Of a DNA stretch of 46,536 nt, positions 1-7,291 are shown in pieces (the stretch's first letter is position 1; each line of letters opens with the position of its first letter). The DNA is taken from NCBI GenBank assembly GCA_018376135.1, contig JAHABX010000026.1, positions 1 to 46,536 of the forward strand, given 5' to 3'. Both the position numbers and the translations under genes were made by a program. Under the pieces are notes generated by a model that had not been told where the DNA came from, made no database searches, and saw nothing but the letters and a program-made list of their open reading frames with translations. The stretch comes from Clostridiales bacterium. GTDB lineage: Bacteria > Bacillota > Clostridia > Lachnospirales > Lachnospiraceae.

Positions 1-35
1 TTTACCACGGAATCTATATTCTGAGGTATTTTATC

Positions 36-875
36 TCACAGGATAAGATGCATCCTGTTCAGCGTACATTCGTAGTCTCTTGCGCTGGCGGTCACATAGA
101 TACGGGTGGTCTCTATGGAAGAGTGCCCCATCACGTCTGCCAGATGCGCCAGATCCTTTTCCACCTGATAAAAGCTCCTTGCAAACAGATGCCTCAGATT
201 GTGGGGAAATACTTTCTGCGTGCTGATTCCGACCGCTTCACAGAGGCTCTTCATCTCCCTGCACACGTTGCTCCGGTCCAGCGGATTTCCGTACCGGCTG
301 CAAAAGACCGGTCCCGTCCCAATCTGCTCCCTTCTCATGTATTCCTCCAGCCTCAGCTGAAGCTCCTTTGGTATCAGGATCAGCCTCACCTTTCCCTTTA
401 AGGCAATCTCCGCTCTCCCTCTCCTTACTGCCTCCGCAGTGATATATTTCAGTTCCCCGATCCTTATGCCGGTACTGCATATGGTCATCATCACGTAGTA
501 CAGCCTCCAGTTTCCGTTTCTTTTGGCTGTTTCCAAAAGCCTGGAATATTCCTCCGGTGTGAGCTCACGGTTTTCTTCCAGAAAAGCTTTTCTCTGTACC
601 TTCAGGAATTTGACCCTGCACTCCGTACAATCCGCATATTTCAGGTAAGAGTGGATCGCTGACAGCTTGCGGTTCACCGTACTTGCCCGGCACCGCTGGG
701 GAAGCCTGCTCCGGTACTCCAAAAGCAGTGTTTTCTCCAACGTCCTTCCCTCCAAAAACTCGGCAAAGGCCTGCACCTCCTTTATATAACTTGACACGGT
801 GGATGCCGCCTTCTCATTTTCTTCCAGGTATCTGCCAAATCCTTCTATCCTTTTTTCCGTTATCCTATGCCCCAT
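36..875 (-). CDS. Tyrosine recombinase / phage-type integrase (279 aa)
   Basis: Site-specific DNA recombinase of the tyrosine (XerC/D, phage integrase) family. An N-terminal SAM-like core-binding domain (about residues 5-95) precedes the catalytic domain. The catalytic set is visible: Arg in STGIRIGEL, Lys in the LKGKVR hairpin, H-x-L-R in PHNLRHLF, His in MGHSSIETT and the nucleophilic Tyr in TRIYV near the C-terminus. The start is backed by an AGGAGGG site just upstream. It stands alone at the window edge, so it could be the integrase of an element extending left or a domesticated recombinase. It is unrelated to the serine recombinase of the island further right. Family assignment is firm; target site and role are unknown. 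Confidence 0.93.
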   Translation of the reverse strand: MGHRITEKRIEGFGRYLEENEKAASTVSSYIKEVQAFAEFLEGRTLEKTLLLEYRSRLPQRCRASTVNRKLSAIHSYLKYADCTECRVKFLKVQRKAFLEENRELTPEEYSRLLETAKRNGNWRLYYVMMTICSTGIRIGELKYITAEAVRRGRAEIALKGKVRLILIPKELQLRLEEYMRREQIGTGPVFCSRYGNPLDRSNVCREMKSLCEAVGISTQKVFPHNLRHLFARSFYQVEKDLAHLADVMGHSSIETTRIYVTASARDYECTLNRMHLIL

Positions 876-1031
876 ATGAGCCCTCCTTTTGTCTGTGATA
901 ACAGGATCTTAGAATTACTTCCTTATTTAAGTTCAAGGATATCATTACCCTTATTTTTCATCATTATACTTAAGTATTTTAATACGGGCAATACGAAAAG
1001 CAAAAGGAGGAATCAAAAAACATCAGCCCCG

Positions 1032-1391
1032 TCATGCAACCTCTGCACCAAAGGGCATCAGCGCCAGCTTCGCAAGCTTAAACTGCTGCAGACCGAAGGG
1101 GATCCCCACGATCGTCACACATAATATGGCTCCCAGAGCCACATGTTCCATGGCAAGGGGCAGACCGGATGCGATCAGCCATATTACATTCAGCAGGAAG
1201 GATCCCGCTCCGCCTCCGTACCGTACCTCCTTCCCGAAGGGAAAGAAGCTAAGTCCTGCAAGCTTAAAGCACTGCAGTCCCACCGGAATTCCCACAACTG
1301 TCACACACCAGAGGCAGCCTGCCAGACACCAGCTCAGTCCGCTGACCATACCTCCGCACAAAAACCATAATGCATTTCCTAAGCAGCCCAT
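1032..1391 (-). CDS. YccF-domain membrane protein (119 aa)
   Basis: Small inner-membrane protein with the YccF duplicated domain. The two halves carry near-identical motifs, CVTVVGIPVGLQ...FFPFGKEV (about residues 28-56) and CVTIVGIPFGLQ...LMPFGAEV (about 88-118), each preceded by a hydrophobic segment. The family has no established biochemical function. It lies 26 bp downstream of an unknown 141-aa gene and is probably co-transcribed with it, which would place it under the manganese riboswitch at 1950-2045. Identification is strong from the repeated motif; the metal link is inferred from position only. Confidence 0.88.
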   Translation of the reverse strand: MGCLGNALWFLCGGMVSGLSWCLAGCLWCVTVVGIPVGLQCFKLAGLSFFPFGKEVRYGGGAGSFLLNVIWLIASGLPLAMEHVALGAILCVTIVGIPFGLQQFKLAKLALMPFGAEVA

Positions 1392-1417
1392 ATATTCGCT
1401 CTCCTTTCTGCTCTGTC

Positions 1418-1843
1418 CTATATTCTCTGCCTCTTTAACTCATCCAGAAGATATTCCACCCTGGATATGGCGTCCCTTACCTGTTCCCTGGCATCGGAGA
1501 TTCTGGACTGTACCAGATAATCCGCCACCAGACCGTCAAAAAAGAAATCCGCAAAAGAAAGAAATCCGCCAAGCTCCAGCTTCAGTTCCAGATGCATCTG
1601 TACATCTCTTAACTCTCTTTGAAATATCTGAAGATCATATTTCGCTTTTTCCATCAACGCTGCCGCGTCATTCATCCGGGAATGCTTGAGCATATCCGTA
1701 AAAAAGCCGCCTCCAAGCATATCAAAAATCCCCCAGTTTCCTGCACTGTCCAATCTGTTCTGCGCTGTATAAAGACTCCCTAATGCCCGTTCTCCGGCTG
1801 CCAGCGCTTCCCCTATTTCCTGTTTCATTACCTCTTGATTCAT
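1418..1843 (-). CDS. Unknown 141-aa helical protein downstream of Mn riboswitch
   Basis: I do not recognise this family. The protein is soluble-looking and mostly helical: an N-terminal helix (about 1-35), a glycine-rich turn (NWGIFDMLGGGFF), then long amphipathic helices ending in a basic tail. The reading frame is open 13 codons further upstream, but the internal ATG at 1843 has an AAAGGAAGG ribosome site at proper distance and is preferred. It is the first gene after the yybP-ykoY type riboswitch and its terminator, and is followed at 26 bp by the YccF gene. Inference: a manganese-induced protein acting with YccF. No known Mn exporter signature is present. Confidence 0.72.
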   Translation of the reverse strand: MNQEVMKQEIGEALAAGERALGSLYTAQNRLDSAGNWGIFDMLGGGFFTDMLKHSRMNDAAALMEKAKYDLQIFQRELRDVQMHLELKLELGGFLSFADFFFDGLVADYLVQSRISDAREQVRDAISRVEYLLDELKRQRI

Positions 1844-1915
1844 CCTGTTGTCCTTCCTTTCTGCAGCAGACCTTTGCGGCATATTTATGTCATATAAAAT
1901 ATACTTTTCTATAAC

Positions 1916-1956
1916 AAAAAAAGACTCCTATTATGACATCTGCCACAATAAAAGTC
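1916..1956 (-). terminator. Riboswitch-controlled intrinsic terminator
   Basis: On the minus strand a 12-bp stem (with G-T wobbles) between 1945-1956 and 1923-1934 is followed by seven T. The 5' arm begins GACTTTTATT and contains the 3' strand of the riboswitch closing helix, so terminator and aptamer P1 are mutually exclusive. This fits an ON switch in which ligand binding prevents termination. Confidence 0.8.
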
Positions 1957-2045
1957 TTGCTATCTCATTTGATACGGATGCCTTCCGGCATCGATTGACG
2001 GTCTCAAAACCACCCGCATGGGCGTTCAGCTACTCCCTTTCATTT
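1950..2045 (-). promoter_or_regulatory. yybP-ykoY (manganese) riboswitch
   Basis: On the minus strand the conserved elements appear in order: AAAGGGAGTAGC at the 5' side, a GC hairpin, the ACCGTCAATCG joining segment, a hairpin with ATGCCGG, then ATAGCAAGACTTTT at the 3' side. The order and words match the Mn2+-sensing yybP-ykoY class, which usually controls Mn exporters (MntP, TerC-like proteins, P-type ATPases). Here it precedes an unknown 141-aa gene and yccF. AAAG and CTTT form the closing P1 helix. Recognised from memory of the motif, not from a covariance search. Confidence 0.82.
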
Positions 2046-2056
2046 GCTTGATAGAG

Positions 2057-2085
2057 AATATAGCATACCCAGAGAGGTTTGTCAA
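2057..2085 (-). promoter_or_regulatory. Sigma70-type promoter for the riboswitch transcript
   Basis: TTGACA (2080-2085) and TATATT (2057-2062) on the minus strand are separated by exactly 17 bp. The start of transcription would fall just before the riboswitch aptamer. Confidence 0.85.
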
Positions 2086-2113
2086 TTGAAATTCTCTTTT
2101 CCCTCATTTTCCC

Positions 2114-2485
2114 TTAGACCTGCTGTTTATTCAGGTGCCTTTTAATAGCCGCAAAAGATCTGTCACTGATCGCATGTTCCATCTTACAGGCATCTTCTGC
2201 CGCCGTCTTTTCATCCACTCCGAGACGCACCAGCATTTGCGTCAGGGTCGTATGACGGTCATAAATTTTTTCTGCTATCTCTTTTCCTGTTTCTGTGAGT
2301 GTAATATAACCATACTGATCTATCACAATATAATCTGCTTTTTTCAAAAGTCCTACTGCCCGGCTAATACTTGGTTTGGAATATCCCATATATTCCGCAA
2401 TATCCAAAGAACGCACATTTAATAAGGTTTTCGATAAAATATAGATGGTTTCGAGATACATCTCCCCGGATTCTTTTAATGGCAT
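2114..2485 (-). CDS. DtxR/MntR-family metal-dependent repressor (123 aa)
   Basis: Winged-helix metalloregulator of the DtxR/MntR family. Residues 1-65 form the HTH (SLDIAEYMGYSKPSISRAV...), followed by a dimerisation and metal-binding region with ligand-like residues in GEMYLETIY, DRHTTLTQML and CKMEHAISD. The C-x-x-E-H arrangement resembles the iron-type DtxR/IdeR site more than the E-x-x-E-H of Bacillus MntR, so the metal preference is open. The short length without an SH3 domain is MntR-like. It ends 29 bp before the promoter of the Mn-riboswitch transcript, so a joint role in Mn/Fe homeostasis is likely. Confidence 0.9.
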   Translation of the reverse strand: MPLKESGEMYLETIYILSKTLLNVRSLDIAEYMGYSKPSISRAVGLLKKADYIVIDQYGYITLTETGKEIAEKIYDRHTTLTQMLVRLGVDEKTAAEDACKMEHAISDRSFAAIKRHLNKQQV

Positions 2486-2640
2486 ACCTGATATCTCCTC
2501 TCATCGACGAACTATATATCTTTTATACCACAACATAACATATATCCTGCAAAACCTCAAGGTCAGCTGCTCAAAAAACATGGAAACAATATAAAAATAT
2601 TGATAATATAATACAGGAAATGGGTTCTCACCGTACAGTC

Positions 2641-2928
2641 TTATGACTCAAGCGGGCTGCTCGTTTCTTTTTTTATTGCCAACAAATCATATACTGGTAA
2701 TGCAAAACGGACATCATATCGGTACCACCCATATTTTGCATCCTTTATATGTTTTTTCTTTATGTTTTCAGAAAATTCCTCTACTTATTCTTCCAAGTAT
2801 TCTTCTACATCTTTCCAGTCTTCTCTCTTTTTTACTTTAAACCGAATATCATTAATCAGTACAATTTTCTTACCATCAAGTTCTGTTATAACGTTTACAT
2901 TTCTATCCACCAATCTACCTCTTGTTCT
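2641..2928 (-). pseudogene. Degraded gene of a mobile-element protein family
   Basis: The minus frame first encodes LVDRNVNVITELDGKKIVLI, continues to EDWKDVEEYLEE, hits TAA at 2785-2787, then continues in the same frame through KYGWYRYDVRFALPVYD to a second stop at 2641. From memory, both blocks occur far apart in a larger uncharacterised protein common on conjugative elements of Lachnospiraceae, so the copy has lost internal sequence and its N-terminus and has an in-frame stop. It lies outside the 14.2 kb island, right after the displaced rlmD 3' end, and may be the relic of an earlier element at the same site. Confidence 0.6.
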
Positions 2929-2932
2929 CAAA

Positions 2933-2971
2933 TCAGGCTTTCCGCTCCAGCAAGCAGACAGTCTCCACATG
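2933..2971 (-). other. Displaced original 3' end of rlmD (attachment-site half)
   Basis: Thirteen codons on the minus strand read HVETVCLLERKA followed by TGA. This is the usual C-terminus of RlmD/RumA proteins, yet no rlmD body adjoins it. The rlmD copy at 17158-18519 instead ends HVE followed by VACCLHRVNS. Joining rlmD at CATGT (17195-17199) to CATGT here (2967-2971) restores a typical C-terminus. This marks the left end of the inserted element. Confidence 0.8.
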
Positions 2972-3101
2972 TGTTGAGGCTGTGATTCGGATGCCTGAAA
3001 GGCGGAATTTAGCCTTGGTGGAACGGTTATTATTCCTGCCTATATAATCTTACTGCTTTCTCATCTATAACAAGTCCATATTTTACGTCTTTTTCAATCC
3101 T

Positions 3102-4484
3102 TTACTCAAGCACCTGCCAATAACCCGTCTTTTTAGAACCCACTCTTTCTATATATCCATTTTCCTTCAAGAATGTGAGATTATTTTCCACGGCTGTTTC
3201 ACTAATCATCAGTATTTGATGCAATTCATTGATGGTAATGTTCGGATTATCCCGCATCTCTGTTATAATTCTTTGTCTTCTTACATTTAATGCTTTTCTA
3301 TCCCCAACTTTTTTCCCAACCTTATTACCAACTTTTTTTATTCGCTGAAGCGGGATTGTAACAACAATCGAATTTTCTCTAAAAGTAAATGCTTCCTTTC
3401 CGTATGTTTCAATAATCTTTGGCACACCGCGACCTGATTTTTCACTAATATGCAGCTGCAGAAAGATTTCCGATAACTTTTCATTAACAGGAATTGATTC
3501 CCCTAAGAAAAAGCCTTCCATCGTCTGCGCCGGTGCCAGGGTTCCTCTTGACAAAATTTCTATCCTATCTGAGAATACCGAAATCATTGGTTCATTGCCG
3601 CTGATCCATAGATTATGCAAAATAGCATTTATAATTGCTTCTCTAAAGGCTTTGTTATCAAACAGCGGGGTTTCCAGACGCTCCACTACACGCTCACTCT
3701 CATCTGTCTGAATCAAATTCAATACATCCGCATATCTTAAGACTTCATCCAAAGTATAGAGCAGACAATTATTTCCAAACTCTCTTACAGAAAATAAATT
3801 GGAGCCCTTGGTTTCTCCTTCAAAAATTGACACTCTTAATGGAAAATGCGAATTATCCGAAAGCAACTGTGCCAGCAGGTTATATTCCCCATCCTTATTT
3901 CTTAATCCGAGATTTTTTTCAAAGGTTTTCTCATTTAGTACAATCCCTTTTGAACCATAATATCCAAATAATTTAGAAAATGTCAGTTCCTGATATTTTG
4001 CTGCTAATGTTTCAATCGTCTCTATTCTTCCATCCAGAATTTTGAACAGCTGGATTTCCCTTTTGGGATAATCTCTCAAATTTGCTTTAGAAGAACCAAT
4101 GCGAATGTATCGCTTTTCTTTAAAGGATGTTGGGATTTCTTCTGCGGCAGGAATCACTAAAACAACAACTCTCTTATCATTTATGGTTGTTTCCTCATAC
4201 GAAAAATTAAGGCTCGGAGACAGATTTCTTGCCAAAAAATTTTGATATGGTTCTTTGTTATGGTCACAATACTGATTAAATGTTGTACCAACAATTTCAT
4301 GGGTTTCATCATTAACTCCCCACACAAAATATGCCTGCGGCTTATAATGAAATGCTGCTGCATTTGACAAGGCTGATACATATTCGCCAAGCACTTCTGG
4401 CTGAAACCAATTTTCTTTAAACTCAAACCATTCCTGCTCCTCGTCATATGCACATAAGTCTAAAACTAATTTTTCGATATTCAT
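3102..4484 (-). CDS. AlbA_2/Schlafen-type ATP-binding transcriptional regulator (460 aa)
   Basis: The N-terminal AlbA_2 (Schlafen AAA_4) domain spans about residues 10-140 (EWFEFKENW, ALSNAAAF, YFVWGVNDE, KRYIRIGSS). A GHKL-like ATP-binding C-terminal domain follows (FREAIINAILHNLW, SGRGVPKIIETYG, about 280-375), then a KKVGNKVGKKVGDRKA linker and a C-terminal winged helix (about 400-455). Such proteins are annotated as putative DNA-binding regulators. It is the left-most gene of the island, between the attachment site and the recombinase. Its upstream region carries paired TTCCCAA/TTGGGAA repeats, suggesting autoregulation. The frame continues for 23 codons after its stop without recognisable function. 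Confidence 0.85.
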   Translation of the reverse strand: MNIEKLVLDLCAYDEEQEWFEFKENWFQPEVLGEYVSALSNAAAFHYKPQAYFVWGVNDETHEIVGTTFNQYCDHNKEPYQNFLARNLSPSLNFSYEETTINDKRVVVLVIPAAEEIPTSFKEKRYIRIGSSKANLRDYPKREIQLFKILDGRIETIETLAAKYQELTFSKLFGYYGSKGIVLNEKTFEKNLGLRNKDGEYNLLAQLLSDNSHFPLRVSIFEGETKGSNLFSVREFGNNCLLYTLDEVLRYADVLNLIQTDESERVVERLETPLFDNKAFREAIINAILHNLWISGNEPMISVFSDRIEILSRGTLAPAQTMEGFFLGESIPVNEKLSEIFLQLHISEKSGRGVPKIIETYGKEAFTFRENSIVVTIPLQRIKKVGNKVGKKVGDRKALNVRRQRIITEMRDNPNITINELHQILMISETAVENNLTFLKENGYIERVGSKKTGYWQVLE

Positions 4485-4498
4485 AAATTATCATCCTT

Positions 4499-4556
4499 TT
4501 CCCAAGTTTTATTCCCAACATTGATATAATAACACATTGGGAATAAAGTTGGGAAT
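4499..4556. promoter_or_regulatory. Four symmetric TTCCCAA half-sites upstream of the AlbA_2 gene
   Basis: TTCCCAAG (4499-4506) and TTCCCAAC (4512-4519) face TTGGGAATA (4537-4545) and GTTGGGAATA (4548-4557) across an AT-rich centre. The outer and inner pairs form two nested inverted repeats. The position directly before the start codon at 4484 fits an operator for the gene's own winged-helix domain; the pairs could also fold in the mRNA leader. Confidence 0.55.
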
Positions 4557-4667
4557 ATTTTATGCATCTATCAAAAAAATATTCTTAGAACTTGTTACTC
4601 TCAATTTTTGCTCATCTTTCCGCTCAAAACCACTATATCTCGTGATTATTTCATCTTATTTTTCTTG

Positions 4668-4811
4668 TTACCACAATACGTCATCTGTATCACGACTTCT
4701 GTATGTGTCGGCATCCGCTGAGGAACATATTTCCCCAGCCTCGTTACCGACTGATGAACACATTTTTTCTGATGCATTTCTATCCAAAATATCCTTATTT
4801 GCCTGCTCCAT
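4668..4811 (-). CDS. 47-aa ORF coupled to the recombinase stop (TAATG)
   Basis: The ATG at 4809-4811 overlaps the stop codon of the recombinase frame as TAATG, so translation could be coupled. The 47 residues contain two CSS motifs (EKMCSSVGNE and EICSSADADT) and no known domain. Fourteen bases in it (4750-4763) are identical to bases at 16874-16887 in the parB remnant, where they also encode MCSSV. It may be the fused remains of a following gene after a deletion. Evidence that it makes a functional protein is weak. Confidence 0.3.
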   Translation of the reverse strand: MEQANKDILDRNASEKMCSSVGNEAGEICSSADADTYRSRDTDDVLW

Positions 4812-5969
4812 TATGACACCTTCTTTCCCTTCTGATTTGCCTTATAATCTGCTTTTGCATCGTTCACCTTCAAGTCCTGATTACATTTCAGAACGAAGGT
4901 AAGTTTATAAGGTGTCGGGTTGCCGTCTTTATCGTATCCACCGACAATTACCTTCTCTACGATACTTTCAAACACAATACGGTCAAATTCATCAAGAGCA
5001 TCCTCCTGCTCCAGTGCCTTGCGAAGCTGCGACATACGCTTGCTTATATTCTTCTGCTGTCCGATATTTTCTTCCAGATATGCCTTCTCTTCCTCCAATT
5101 TATGAAGCTTTCTCTGAAAACCAAGTTTCTTTTCTTCATAATCTTCCTGTTCTATTTTACCATCCATCAGCAGATCTGTTAACCTGCTTTTTTTACTTTC
5201 TATGCTGCTGATATCCTTTTCAATCTGTTTGACACGTTTTAATTCCGTATCATCGCTTATTTTTGATACCCAGTTCTTCCAGTCTTTTTGCAATCGTGGA
5301 AGTTCCGTAGCCCTGCAGGTACATATCATAAATGAAACGTACAGTTTCCGCCTCCTGTTCATTTACAGTAATCGATTTTGTATCCCGATGATAATCATAC
5401 CCAAAGCATCCATTAAATCCCACCATCTCGCCACGCTTCATTTTCATCTTTAATCCCAACTTCACATTTTCAGAAAGAGATTCTACCTCTCCCTGTGAAA
5501 GTGAACTGAGTATGGTAAGGAGCATTTCTCCATTCATATCCAACGTATTGATTCCTTCTTTTTCAAATACCACTGCGATATTCCGATCACGTAGCATACG
5601 CACATATTTCAGCGTATCCTGCGTATTTCTGGAAAAACGGGAAATGGATTTTGTGAGTATCATATCTACCTTTCCCTTCTGACACTCCCGGATCATGTCC
5701 TGAAATCCTTCCCGCTTGTCCACCTTTGTTCCGGTAATTGCTTCATCAGCAAAAATACCTGCCGATACCCACTCTCTGTTTTGACGGATTTTTTCTTCAT
5801 AATAGGCTTTCTGGGACGCAAAGCTGCCAAGCTGTTCATCCCCATCTGTGGAAACCCTGCAATATGCTGCAACACGGATACGCTCAACCTGTATCCCTGT
5901 ACTCCGTCTTCCAACATTGTTGGTGCCTGTTTTTGTTACCTCCAAAATCTGAACCTGTTTCATGTTCAT
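4811..5969 (-). pseudogene. Serine recombinase of the element, internally deleted and frameshifted
   Basis: The 5' part (5969 to 5250) encodes the resolvase catalytic domain of a large serine recombinase: AAYCRVSTD with the catalytic Ser, then LTKSISRFSRN, and the beginning of the recombinase domain, ending in a TGA after EELGIKNKR. The 3' part, in another frame from about 5270 to 4811, encodes the family's C-terminal coiled coil and tail (ELKRVKQIEKD..., LDEFDRIVFESIVEKVIVGG). The central DNA-binding and zinc-ribbon region, roughly 150-200 residues in intact relatives, is missing at the junction near 5250-5270. Excision should be lost. The start has a GGAGGAAG site. Confidence 0.88.
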
Positions 5970-6096
5970 ATACTTCCTCCATTTCTCTGACCAGCCACAT
6001 TTGTCTTTTCACATATGCGGCCGGCTCCTTTGTTTGTATTATCATTTTAATCAAATTTTCAAATATGAACGACTGTTGCAATTCATCATTGTCCAT
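5884..6096 (-). CDS. Possible 70-aa small protein overlapping the recombinase start
   Basis: The ATG at 6096 has an AGGAAAG ribosome site. The first 45 residues (MDNDELQQSF..., WLVREMEEVYEHE) look like a coherent helical protein; the last 25 overlap the recombinase start in another frame. It sits between a SHOCT gene and the recombinase, a spot that often carries a small ORF in such elements. Function is unknown and the overlap leaves its extent doubtful. Confidence 0.4.
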   Translation of the reverse strand: MDNDELQQSFIFENLIKMIIQTKEPAAYVKRQMWLVREMEEVYEHETGSDFGGNKNRHQQCWKTEYRDTG

Positions 6097-6122
6097 TGAT
6101 CTTTCCTCATCTTTCTCAAATT

Positions 6123-6287
6123 CTATGCGATTGCTTTTGCCGGATCATCACTGCGTTCTCCGGCAATCAAATAACTGTCCATCAGCTTCCGTCTGGTTTT
6201 TTCGTATTCCTTTTCAGAAATAAGTTCAGACCGGAATAACTTCGCAAGTAATACCATTTTCTTTGCATACTCTAATTCCCTTCTCAT
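6123..6287 (-). CDS. SHOCT-domain small protein (54 aa)
   Basis: A short ORF with a strong GGGGGAG ribosome site before the ATG at 6287. It encodes MRRELEYAKKMVLLAKLF, then a SHOCT-like segment (SELISEKEYEKTRRKLM) and a short tail ending DDPAKAIA. SHOCT domains are short helical tails, probably mediating protein or nucleic-acid contacts. Small SHOCT proteins commonly stand just upstream of large serine recombinases in Firmicute elements, as here. It appears intact although the recombinase is not. Confidence 0.7.
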   Translation of the reverse strand: MRRELEYAKKMVLLAKLFRSELISEKEYEKTRRKLMDSYLIAGERSDDPAKAIA

Positions 6288-6544
6288 TAGAAACTCCCCC
6301 TTTCTTTCCTATTTTTTAGCATCACCTCTTTCTATAAAATAATTCTGATACTTCTTTTGGCTTCCATTCGTATTCTCTGCCGTCAGCATTCAATCTGACC
6401 TCTACCTTTCGGATGCAGGCAGCTCCTTCTCGAGACTTACCTACCGTTGCCGGAGTATCTTTGACGCTCATCCTAAGAAAAGTCTATGGAGTCATGGCAT
6501 CTTTGTTAGCAGAAAATGCAGCTCATTTAATTTTCAATGTGCAT

Positions 6545-6633
6545 AATTCGCTTTTTTGCGAATTTCAATTATGACATTATTATAATGCGCATTTCTGCGA
6601 ATGCCAATCATTTAATTCGCCTTTTTGCGAAAC
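6545..6633. promoter_or_regulatory. Three operator-like inverted repeats (TTCGC-N6-GCGAA)
   Basis: Site 1 at 6545-6564 is a perfect palindrome, AATTCGC-TTTTTT-GCGAATT. Sites 2 (6584-6602) and 3 (6614-6633) are imperfect copies with the same TGCGAA half. Spacing is 39 and 30 bp. The last copy ends 6 bp before the -35 box at 6640, so they are probable binding sites of the Cro/C1-type protein encoded at 6701. This lies in the 413-bp gene-free stretch 6288-6700; nothing else was recognised there. Confidence 0.65.
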
Positions 6634-6639
6634 TTCCTG

Positions 6640-6668
6640 TTTACAAACAGTGATTTTATCAGTAAAAT
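6640..6668 (+). promoter_or_regulatory. Sigma70-type promoter of the Cro/C1 regulator
   Basis: TTTACA (6640-6645) and TAAAAT (6663-6668) are separated by 17 bp and lie 33 bp before the start codon, next to the third operator-like repeat. Confidence 0.65.
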
Positions 6669-6700
6669 ATATTTATCAAGAAGAAAGTGGTGAATAAGCT

Positions 6701-7255
6701 ATGACCATTGGAGATAAAATTAAAAAAATCCGGACATTCCGGAACATGACACAAAAAGAATTGGGAGAAGCCCTAGGCTGGGGAGAAAAGGGTGCAAACC
6801 GTCTTGCCCAATACGAAACCAACTACCGGGTTCCAAAGAGAGATTTAGTGACAGAAATGGCTAAGATTTTAGATGTGAATCCGTGGACACTCTACGACGC
6901 CACAACAATGGATGCTTCCGAGATTATGGAATTACTGTTTTGGCTAGATGAATTTAATCCGTCTGCGATCAACCTGTTCCAACTGGAAACCTATCCCGGC
7001 GAAAAGTGCAATTCCAGCAAGGATACCGCCGTTCGCTATCATGACAACGACAGCTGGCCTGCACACCCGCCTGTGGGATTATGGTTCAATTACGGGCTTG
7101 TGAATGATTTTATGAAAGAATGGGTAATCCGGAAAACAGAGCTGAAATCCGGTCAGATTACTAAAGACGAATACTTTGAATGGAAGATCAACTGGCCGCA
7201 GACTTGCGATGACTGCGGAAAACATGAACCATCAAAAAAATGGCGTAACAGCTGA
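6701..7255 (+). CDS. Cro/C1-type (XRE) transcriptional regulator (184 aa)
   Basis: The N-terminal helix-turn-helix (about residues 4-62: IGDKIKKIRTFRNMTQKELG, RLAQYETNYRVP) is typical of phage-repressor-like regulators. The remaining 120 residues form a family-specific C-terminal domain with SGQITKDEYFEWK, a SHOCT-like pattern, and a CDDCGKHEP motif that might bind metal. It is the only plus-strand gene in the island. The three palindromes and promoter immediately upstream suggest autoregulation. The stop codon overlaps the base of a terminator hairpin. Confidence 0.85.
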   Translation: MTIGDKIKKIRTFRNMTQKELGEALGWGEKGANRLAQYETNYRVPKRDLVTEMAKILDVNPWTLYDATTMDASEIMELLFWLDEFNPSAINLFQLETYPGEKCNSSKDTAVRYHDNDSWPAHPPVGLWFNYGLVNDFMKEWVIRKTELKSGQITKDEYFEWKINWPQTCDDCGKHEPSKKWRNS

Positions 7256-7268
7256 TTGCTGTGCGCCA
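7241..7268. terminator. Bidirectional terminator between convergent genes
   Basis: TGGCG-t-AACAGC pairs with GCTGT-g-CGCCA. An A-run precedes it (7234-7240) and TTTT follows, so it can serve both the regulator at 6701 and the MATE gene ending at 7292. Confidence 0.7.
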
Positions 7269-7291
7269 TTTTAAAAATCTTATATTATTCT

